This document shows, piece after piece, positions 8,072 to 11,853 of a stretch of DNA of 11,853 nucleotides. This DNA is from SKPH01 sp051748565 (GTDB lineage Bacteria > Bacillota > Dethiobacteria > DTU022). The stretch covers positions 1 to 11,853 of the forward strand of contig JBNJHN010000062.1 of the NCBI GenBank assembly GCA_051748565.1, given 5' to 3'. The translations under genes were made by a program, and so were the position numbers. The notes beneath the pieces were generated by a model. It worked only from the letters and a program-made list of their open reading frames with translations, did not search any database and was not told the DNA's origin. Numbering within the stretch: the stretch's first letter is position 1; every line of letters begins with the position of its first letter.

Positions 8072-8452
8072 CTATTTTAGCTCTACACTACCGCCGGCCT
8101 CTTCTATTTTTGCCTTGGTCGCTTCAGCTTCCTCTTTGTTTACTTTTTCCTGGACAGAACCGGGAGCTTCATCAACGAGAGCTTTTGCTTCTTTAAGGCC
8201 TAAACCGGTAATTTCACGGACAACCTTGATTACCTGAATCTTTTTCTCACCAGGTGAAGTAAGAACTACATCAAATTCGTCTTTTTCTTCTTCTTCGGCT
8301 ACTGCTGCTGCGGGGGCTGCTGCTGCCACCGGGGCTGCTGCTGTAACACCAAACTCTTCTTCAAGAGCTTTAACGAGCTCCGACAATTCCAGGACTGTCA
8401 TTCCTTTTACCATTTCCATAATTTCATTAACCTTATTATCACCTTTTGCCAT
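8072..8452 (-). CDS. rplL: 50S ribosomal protein L7/L12
   Basis: 126 residues, the normal length for bacterial L7/L12. It forms the mobile dimers of the ribosomal stalk that recruit and stimulate the translational GTPases. The N-terminal dimerisation segment (about 1-35, MTVLELSELVKALEEEFGVTAA) binds L10. An Ala/Pro-rich hinge (about 37-53) leads through a run of Glu to the globular C-terminal domain with the conserved IKVVREITGLGLKEAK. The ATG start has AAGGAG about 10 nt upstream. It follows rplJ by 105 nt and is expressed with it under the L10 leader. The stop codon is TAG. Nothing unusual is seen. Confidence 0.99.
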   Translation of the reverse strand: MAKGDNKVNEIMEMVKGMTVLELSELVKALEEEFGVTAAAPVAAAAPAAAVAEEEEKDEFDVVLTSPGEKKIQVIKVVREITGLGLKEAKALVDEAPGSVQEKVNKEEAEATKAKIEEAGGSVELK

Positions 8453-8557
8453 TTCTTTTTAGCTCCTTCATATTAAAATAATTTTGTTTTTATGGTCTAA
8501 CTCCGAATGCCTGTTAGTTATCTTCTTTATAAACGCAATTCCGGGTCTTGATCCTTT

Positions 8558-9091
8558 TCAGGCGCTCTCTTTCTGAAGGCGAACTGCATCCAGAATGTAA
8601 ACAAGATTGCGCAGGTTGCCATGCAATGCTCCGACCAAACCGGAAATTGGAGCCTGGAAGCCACCGACAACTTTGGCTAACAGGACTTCTCGAGGTGGTA
8701 TCTCACCTAAAGCTTTAATTGCTGCAGGATCGATAATTTGCCCGGAAAGCATGCCTCCCTTGATAACCAAAGCATCACTTTCTTTTGCAAATTCATTGAA
8801 TATCTTTGCCGCGGCGACAGGATCGGCACTTGAGTATGCTATCGCAGTTGGACCCTCGAAAAGGCTTTCAAGCATCTCGAAGCCGGCTTTTCGACAAGCC
8901 AGACGGTTCATGGTATTTTTGGTAACACGGTATTGTGCTTTTTCTGCTCTCAATCTGCCACGAAGGGCATTAATCATTCTGACATTTAAACCCCTGTAAT
9001 CTGTGACAATAACCAGCTCTGCCTCTTTAAGTTCTTCAGTTATCTCTTCGATCATTTTTTCCTTGGCTTCTCGGGTAATCAATAATTTCAC
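8558..9091 (-). CDS. rplJ: 50S ribosomal protein L10
   Basis: 177 residues, slightly longer than the Bacillus protein (166). L10 anchors the L12 dimers on the 23S rRNA stalk base, and the L10-L12 complex also represses its own synthesis. The family signature is clear: VTDYRGLNV (29-37), the YRVTKNTM segment (54-61), the GPTAIAYS segment and a helical C-terminal tail that carries the L12 binding sites. The start is supported by a very strong GGAGGAGGTGA ending about 5 nt before the ATG. The 206-nt gap upstream contains the L10 leader and attenuator; rplL follows after 105 nt. Confidence 0.99.
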   Translation of the reverse strand: MKLLITREAKEKMIEEITEELKEAELVIVTDYRGLNVRMINALRGRLRAEKAQYRVTKNTMNRLACRKAGFEMLESLFEGPTAIAYSSADPVAAAKIFNEFAKESDALVIKGGMLSGQIIDPAAIKALGEIPPREVLLAKVVGGFQAPISGLVGALHGNLRNLVYILDAVRLQKESA

Positions 9092-9124
9092 CTCCTCCTG
9101 GTTCTTAACCGATTTCCATAATAT

Positions 9125-9156
9125 AAAAAAGGGGCTTTCCGCAGACAGAAAACCCC
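9125..9156 (-). terminator. Intrinsic terminator/attenuator ahead of rplJ
   Basis: On the minus strand GGGGTTTTC (9156-9148) pairs over 9 bp (one G-U) with GAAAGCCCC (9139-9131). The loop has 8 nt and six T follow (9130-9125). This is a textbook Rho-independent terminator lying 33 nt before the rplJ start and inside the gene cluster, so it must be conditional. It forms the 3' part of the L10 leader. A competing pairing is possible between GGAAAA (9202-9197) and TTTTCT in the terminator 5' arm; that detail is inference. Confidence 0.85.
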
Positions 9157-9262
9157 ATTTTAACCTTATAAATAAAAAGGTTATAACAAGAAAGATTTTT
9201 CCTGGACAGGCGGCTTATTATTGCCATTAAAATGATACTACCTGCCGTCTACGGAACAATTA
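9125..9262 (-). ncRNA. Ribosomal protein L10 leader (autoregulatory mRNA element)
   Basis: The leader between rplA and rplJ shows the features of the bacterial L10 leader family. A CCGTAGACGGCAGG segment (about 9254-9241) pairs through GGCAGG with CCTGTC (9210-9205), and the flanking GUAGAC and CCAGG can form the kink-turn-like L10-L12 binding site. A 7-bp stem TAACCTT/AAGGTTA (9183-9177 with 9167-9161) follows, then the intrinsic terminator. In Bacillus the L10(L12)4 complex binds this leader and promotes termination when in excess. The same feedback on rplJL is expected here. Base pairing is visible; the regulatory switch is inferred from the family. Confidence 0.85.
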
Positions 9263-9287
9263 TTCATTTTTATTAAGTTCATCCCGG

Positions 9288-9314
9288 ATTTTAAAACTTA
9301 ACTTTTACTTTCAA
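9288..9314 (-). promoter_or_regulatory. Weak candidate promoter for rplJL
   Basis: TTGAAA (9314-9309, 5 of 6) and TAAAAT (9293-9288, 5 of 6) lie 15 nt apart on the minus strand, over the end of rplA. The start would be near 9281, about 20 nt before the L10 leader element. The spacer is shorter than the preferred 17 nt and the region is A+T-rich, so chance is a real possibility. rplJL may depend instead on transcription from upstream. Confidence 0.3.
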
Positions 9315-9996
9315 CACCGGGGCTGGTTCTTATACCGGGACCCATGGTAGAACTGATAGTAACGCTTCTTATGTACTGACCCTTTGCCGCCGCCGGTCGG
9401 GCTTTAACTAAAGCATCCATCACGGAATTAAAATTATCCATCAGCTTCTCGTGATCGAAAGATATTTTACCGATAGGAACATGAACATTGCCGGCTTTTT
9501 CAGTCCGGTATTCTACTTTACCGGCCTTGATATCGCTTATTGCTTTACCGATATCAAAAGTTACCGTTCCGCTTTTTGGGTTGGGCATCAATCCACGTGG
9601 ACCCAGCACTTTGCCCAATTTACCTACTGAACCCATCATGTCAGGTGTAGCTACGGCTACATCAAAATCGAGCCAGCCTTCCTGGACTTTAGCAACTAAC
9701 TCTTCCGCACCGGCATGGTCGGCACCGGCTTCCTCTGCTTCCCTGATTTTTTCACCCTTGGCAAATACAACAACCCTGACGGTTTTACCGGTGCCGTACG
9801 GCAGGACGACCGAACCGCGAACCTGCTGGTCGGCGTGCTTCGGATTCACTCCAAGACGAACTGCCAGTTCAACTGTTTCATCAAAAGAGCGCCTGCTCAT
9901 TTCCTTGACAAGGCGAAGCGCTTCTTCCGGTTCATATTTTTTTTCACGGTCGAAAAGCTTGCGGGCATCTTCGTACTTCTTTCCTTTTTTAGGCAA
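9298..9996 (-). CDS. rplA: 50S ribosomal protein L1, TTG start
   Basis: L1 of the large subunit; it forms the mobile stalk at the E site and in many bacteria represses translation of its own mRNA. Family motifs are unmistakable: RLGVNPKHADQQVRGSVVLPYGTGK, FAKGEKIREAEEAGAD, VATPDMMGSVGKLGKVLGPRGLMPNPKSGTV and the closing STMGPG, each broken here only by position. I choose the TTG at 9996, giving 232 residues starting MPKKGKKYEDA, because GGGAGG ends 8 nt before it and homologues begin MAKKGKKY. The in-frame ATG at 10041 would add 15 residues unlike any L1 and has no ribosome binding site. rplK lies 96 nt upstream. Confidence 0.97.
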   Translation of the reverse strand: MPKKGKKYEDARKLFDREKKYEPEEALRLVKEMSRRSFDETVELAVRLGVNPKHADQQVRGSVVLPYGTGKTVRVVVFAKGEKIREAEEAGADHAGAEELVAKVQEGWLDFDVAVATPDMMGSVGKLGKVLGPRGLMPNPKSGTVTFDIGKAISDIKAGKVEYRTEKAGNVHVPIGKISFDHEKLMDNFNSVMDALVKARPAAAKGQYIRSVTISSTMGPGIRTSPGVESKS

Positions 9997-10059
9997 TTTT
10001 ATAACCTCCCGTGGTCTGCGAGCGCTCCGGCTCTCCCACATATTCTATTGAACCTTATA

Positions 10060-10091
10060 CGGGTTCCCCGATAGATTTCTTGGAAAACCCG
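10060..10091 (-). other. Stem-loop between rplK and rplA
   Basis: CGGGTTTTCC (10091-10082) pairs over 10 positions, two of them G-U, with GGGGAACCCG (10069-10060), leaving a 12-nt loop. It begins one base after the rplK stop codon. No U-run follows (TATAAGG), so it is not a terminator. It could be an RNA-protection or processing element, or an L1 feedback site; L1 mRNA targets are known in other bacteria, but I cannot show a 23S-like L1 motif here. Confidence 0.45.
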
Positions 10092-10092
10092 G

Positions 10093-10524
10093 TTACCCTT
10101 CGACAACAATACCCATGCTGCGAGCAGTGCCTTCGATAATTTTTGCAGCAGCATCAACATCGTAAGCATTTAAATCTTCCATTTTCTGCCTGGCAATCTC
10201 TATGACTTTATCGCGCGAAATTGTCGCCACCTTGACCCTGTTTGGTTCTCCTGAAGCTTTTTCGAGACCTACAGCCTTTTTCAGCAATACAGCCGCAGGA
10301 GGGGTCTTGGTGATAAAGCTGAAGGAGCGGTCTTCGTAAACAGTCAGTTCAACGGGAATAATCAGACCGGCGTCACTGGCTGTGCGTTCATTGAATTCCT
10401 TACAAAAAGCCATGATATTAACACCGTGCTGACCGAGGGCAGGCCCGACCGGCGGGGCAGGAGTAGCTTTACCGCCCGGTATCTGTAATTTTGTTAAACC
10501 GATAATTTTTTTCTTTTTAGCCAT
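10093..10524 (-). CDS. rplK: 50S ribosomal protein L11
   Basis: 143 residues, as expected for L11 (about 141). It binds the GTPase-associated centre of 23S rRNA with the L10-L12 stalk and is the classic target region of thiostrepton. The N-terminal domain has the conserved PGGKATPAPPVGPALGQHGVN (16-36), including the prolines P22, P24, P25 and P28; the C-terminal RNA-binding domain covers about 74-143. I take the ATG at 10524 (MAKKKKIIGL), since GGGAGG lies 7-8 nt before it and this fits the family. An in-frame ATG at 10572 would add 16 unrelated residues read through the intergenic hairpin. nusG ends 51 nt upstream. Confidence 0.98.
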   Translation of the reverse strand: MAKKKKIIGLTKLQIPGGKATPAPPVGPALGQHGVNIMAFCKEFNERTASDAGLIIPVELTVYEDRSFSFITKTPPAAVLLKKAVGLEKASGEPNRVKVATISRDKVIEIARQKMEDLNAYDVDAAAKIIEGTARSMGIVVEG

Positions 10525-10545
10525 TAAATAAACCTCCCGGCTGCA

Positions 10546-10562
10546 ACCTTCACCCCGAAGGT
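10546..10562 (-). other. Small stem-loop between nusG and rplK
   Basis: ACCTTC and GAAGGT arms (6 bp) enclose a 5-nt loop, GGGGT on the minus strand. The hairpin sits just upstream of the rplK ribosome binding site (about 10531-10537) and is not followed by a U-run. It may shield or insulate rplK initiation; in some bacteria this region carries the L11-operon feedback site for L1. The functional reading is speculative. Confidence 0.35.
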
Positions 10563-10575
10563 GGCACAGCACTGA

Positions 10576-11199
10576 TTAAAATTTTATCACCTGGTGGAAT
10601 TCAAGTTCCACTGGAGTTTCACGTCCGAACATTGATACAGATACCTTTACGGTCCCTTTATCCCGGTTAATCTCTTCAACTTTTCCTTCAAAATTTTTAA
10701 AAGGACCGCTTACCACACGGACAACCTGGCCTGTATCAAAATCAATCCGGGGTTTGCCTTCCACAATACCAACCTGGCGCAATATATGGGTAATTTCTTT
10801 TTCACTTAAAGGAACCGGTTTTGAACCGGGTCCTACAAATCCGGTTACTCCGGGAGTATTGCGCACAACATACCAGGAATCGTCATCCATAACCATTTCA
10901 ACTAAAACATAACCGGGGAATACCTTCTTTTCCACAGTCCTTTTTTGACCGCTACGACTGGTAATCTCTTTCTCTGTCGGCACCATGATCCGGAATATTT
11001 TATCTTTCATATCCATCGAATCTACCCTGCGCTCCAGGTTGGTCATTACCCTTTTTTCATACCCGGCATAAGTATGAATTACATACCAGTCTTTTTTTAC
11101 TGTACTTTCCTCGGTCTCAGCTCCGTTTATCTCTTCGCTGTCGTTTTCGAGACCTTTATCAATATTTTTTTCGGTTCCGGTTTCCGTTTCAGTGTTCAT
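10576..11199 (-). CDS. nusG: Transcription termination/antitermination factor NusG, with acidic N-terminal extension
   Basis: NusG binds the RNA polymerase clamp and controls pausing, termination and transcription-translation coupling. The 207 residues consist of an unusual N-terminal extension (1-36), the NGN domain from DWYVIHTYAGYEKRV (37-51) through FPGYVLVEM and the NTPGVTGFVGPG segment (114-125), and the KOW domain (about 155-207, with GPFKNFEGKVEEI and MFGRETPVELE). Bacillus NusG has 177 residues and starts four residues before the equivalent Trp. The extension holds about 11 D/E and 4 K. N114 and T115 match the Bacillus pair linked to NusG-dependent pausing. No alternative ATG, GTG or TTG in frame would remove the extension. 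The Shine-Dalgarno is not close to the ATG. secE ends 61 nt upstream. Confidence 0.97.
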   Translation of the reverse strand: MNTETETGTEKNIDKGLENDSEEINGAETEESTVKKDWYVIHTYAGYEKRVMTNLERRVDSMDMKDKIFRIMVPTEKEITSRSGQKRTVEKKVFPGYVLVEMVMDDDSWYVVRNTPGVTGFVGPGSKPVPLSEKEITHILRQVGIVEGKPRIDFDTGQVVRVVSGPFKNFEGKVEEINRDKGTVKVSVSMFGRETPVELEFHQVIKF

Positions 11200-11215
11200 A
11201 GCAGAGGGAATGCAT
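11189..11215 (-). other. Possible 8-codon leader ORF overlapping the nusG start
   Basis: An ATG at 11215 opens MHSLCYEH and stops with TGA at 11191-11189, in a different frame and running past the nusG ATG at 11199. GGGAG lies 5 nt before this ATG, which is better placed than any site for nusG itself. Translational coupling or competition is conceivable. Short ORFs arise often by chance, so this is only a candidate. Confidence 0.25.
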
Positions 11216-11225
11216 AAGCACTCCC
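11206..11225 (-). promoter_or_regulatory. Hairpin in the nusG translation initiation region
   Basis: GGGAGTGC and GCATTCCC form an 8-bp stem (one G-U) closed by a TTAT loop on the minus strand. The better Shine-Dalgarno, AAAAGGAGTG (11240-11231), lies upstream of the hairpin, and the nusG ATG (11199) lies 6 nt downstream of it. Linear distance from GGAG to the ATG is 33 nt, too long; with the 20-nt hairpin folded the effective distance falls to about 13 nt. The stem is plain in the sequence, and the bridging role is inference. Confidence 0.5.
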
Positions 11226-11260
11226 GGTCACACTCCTTTTAAAGCTTTTTTCCCGGCAGA

Positions 11261-11452
11261 TTAGCGAATGACCAGCTGCAGTATGGCAAGAAAAGCACTA
11301 TCCATGATCCAGAAAAATACTCCGATTACCAGTACTGCCCCTAAAACAATGCCGGTAAAAACAGTAAATTCACGCTTAGTCGGCCAGTTAACTTTCTTAA
11401 GCTCATTTCTTACTTCATGCAAAAATTTTGCGATTCGCTTAAAAAAACGCAT
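11261..11452 (-). CDS. secE: Preprotein translocase subunit SecE
   Basis: 63 residues, the short single-span SecE typical of Firmicutes and other bacteria outside the proteobacteria. SecE clamps the SecY channel in the cytoplasmic membrane. An amphipathic N-terminal segment carries the family motif EVRNELKKVNWPTKRE (13-28). One hydrophobic span follows at about 31-50, then a short C-terminal segment. The ATG start has AGAGGT about 10 nt upstream. The position between rpmG (69 nt upstream) and nusG (61 nt downstream) is the usual one and supports the call. Confidence 0.96.
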   Translation of the reverse strand: MRFFKRIAKFLHEVRNELKKVNWPTKREFTVFTGIVLGAVLVIGVFFWIMDSAFLAILQLVIR

Positions 11453-11486
11453 TTCAATTATTACCTCTTCCCGTCAGCCTTATAAA

Positions 11487-11515
11487 ATTATAATACCCAA
11501 TTGCTAATACCCCAA
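11487..11515 (-). promoter_or_regulatory. Candidate internal promoter for secE-nusG
   Basis: A perfect -10 TATAAT (11492-11487) lies 17 nt after TTGGGG (11515-11510, 3 of 6) in the 69-nt gap between rpmG and secE. The start would be near 11480, about 28 nt before the secE ATG. The -35 is poor and the region is A+T-rich; read-through from rpmG is likely in any case. Confidence 0.35.
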
Positions 11516-11521
11516 TAAATA

Positions 11522-11671
11522 TCACTTGGTTTCTTTATGGAGGGTGTGGTTTTTACACCGGCTGCAGTATTTTTTCATCTCCAGGCGGTCCGGGTTATTC
11601 TTTTTATTCTTGCGGGATGTGTAATTCCGTTCCTGGCATTCTGTACAGGCTAAATGCACTGTCACTCTCAT
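11522..11671 (-). CDS. rpmG: 50S ribosomal protein L33, zinc-binding form
   Basis: A 49-residue protein, MRVTVHLACTECQERNYTSR onwards, ending in LHKETK and a TGA stop. L33 is a small protein of the large subunit near the E site. Two CxxC pairs (C9/C12 and C36/C39) show the zinc-binding form, which many bacteria replace with a cysteine-free copy under zinc limitation. The RNYTSRKNKKNNPDRLEMKKYC core is family-typical. It is the first gene of the cluster in the window, 69 nt before secE, with a promoter just upstream. The ribosome binding site (AGGTGGAAGAG) is weak compared with the other genes. Confidence 0.97.
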   Translation of the reverse strand: MRVTVHLACTECQERNYTSRKNKKNNPDRLEMKKYCSRCKNHTLHKETK

Positions 11672-11709
11672 TTATCTCTTCCACCTGCCTCTTAAACTCG
11701 CAAATATCA

Positions 11710-11738
11710 ATTTAACACAAATAGCTCCTAGATGTCAA
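11710..11738 (-). promoter_or_regulatory. Predicted sigma-A promoter for rpmG-secE-nusG
   Basis: Perfect -35 TTGACA (11738-11733), 17-nt spacer and -10 TTAAAT (11715-11710, 4 of 6). The start should be near 11703, giving an rpmG leader of about 32 nt. An imperfect inverted repeat (TTAATTA at 11755-11749 and TAATTGA at 11741-11735) overlaps the -35. This would be the first promoter of the cluster in the window. Confidence 0.5.
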
Positions 11739-11853
11739 TTAGCTGGCATAATTAACAGAGCTGACGCATGAAATTCTTTTAAGCAAGCGCAATCCTTGCA
11801 ATCAGCCTTTTTCGCATAATAATTTCCAGTTATTTCACTTTATCCTTCCTCAG
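11739..11853 (-). other. Non-coding right edge upstream of the rpmG promoter
   Basis: No RNA gene or complete coding region is seen. In the minus direction one frame is open from the window edge for seven codons (L R K D K V K) and then stops with TAA at 11832-11830, which could be the tail of an upstream gene but is too short to identify. A weak GCAAG/CTTGC hairpin (5 bp) lies near 11786-11802 with no convincing U-run. Confidence 0.4.

Noticed and set aside
8453..8557. CTAAC/GTTAG hairpin between rplJ and rplL
   Set aside because: Only 5 bp with a long loop and no U-run, close to chance expectation.
8607..8999. 130-codon open frame on the plus strand
   Set aside because: Fully antisense to rplJ with no independent coding signal.
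9488..10051. 187-codon open frame on the plus strand
   Set aside because: Lies wholly opposite rplA, a certain conserved gene; its product shows no recognisable family and there is no ribosome binding site. It is a codon-bias shadow.
11739..11853. Search for a tRNA, such as tRNA-Trp, or for the end of sigH or tuf near rpmG
   Set aside because: No cloverleaf and no EF-Tu-like C-terminus is visible. The seven open codons at the edge (LRKDKVK) are too few to identify.
1..11853. CRISPR array, insertion sequence, prophage or defence genes
   Set aside because: No spaced repeats, transposase-like frames or terminal inverted repeats. All coding space is taken by the conserved transcription/translation cluster.

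Overview
The window carries one co-directional gene cluster, entirely on the minus strand: the classic translation/transcription 'rif' cluster of bacteria. In transcription order, from the right edge to the left edge, it reads rpmG, secE, nusG, rplK, rplA, rplJ, rplL, rpoB, rpoC. The organism is most likely a Firmicute of the Clostridia type. The evidence is the RpoC start (MLDVNNF, as in Bacillus), a compact beta' without the large proteobacterial insertion, the Firmicutes-type NusG body, the zinc-type L33 next to secE, strong AGGAGG-like ribosome binding sites, frequent TTG starts, and an L10-type leader with a Rho-independent attenuator. A genus cannot be named from the sequence alone.

Layout. 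The right edge (about 11675-11853) is non-coding and holds a likely sigma-A promoter for rpmG. The small genes rpmG (ribosome), secE (Sec translocon) and nusG (transcription factor) follow with short gaps. rplK and rplA make the L11 and L1 stalk-base proteins. A 206-nt gap before rplJ contains the ribosomal protein L10 leader and its intrinsic terminator. rplJ and rplL encode the L10-L12 stalk. A 390-nt gap with no gene separates rplL from rpoB; it holds a 12-bp hairpin, phased A-tracts, a tandem 9-mer repeat and a good promoter, so rpoBC looks partly uncoupled from the ribosomal genes. rpoB and rpoC (33 nt apart) encode the two catalytic subunits of RNA polymerase. Just after rpoC another strong promoter points out of the left edge with a perfect palindrome at its start site.

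Together the genes supply the ribosomal L1/L11/L10/L12 stalk region, the RNA polymerase core, its elongation factor NusG and a Sec subunit. They are balanced by an autoregulatory leader ahead of rplJ and by separate promoters. Two annotated starts need care: rplA starts at a TTG at 9996 and rplK at the ATG at 10524, not at upstream ATGs.

I see no undescribed defence, mobile or biosynthetic system. The points most worth a second look are a long acidic disordered tail on RpoB, together with acidic extensions on NusG and RpoC; the odd translation-initiation region of nusG (hairpin and overlapping 8-codon ORF); the architecture of the rplL-rpoB gap; and the promoter/palindrome after rpoC.
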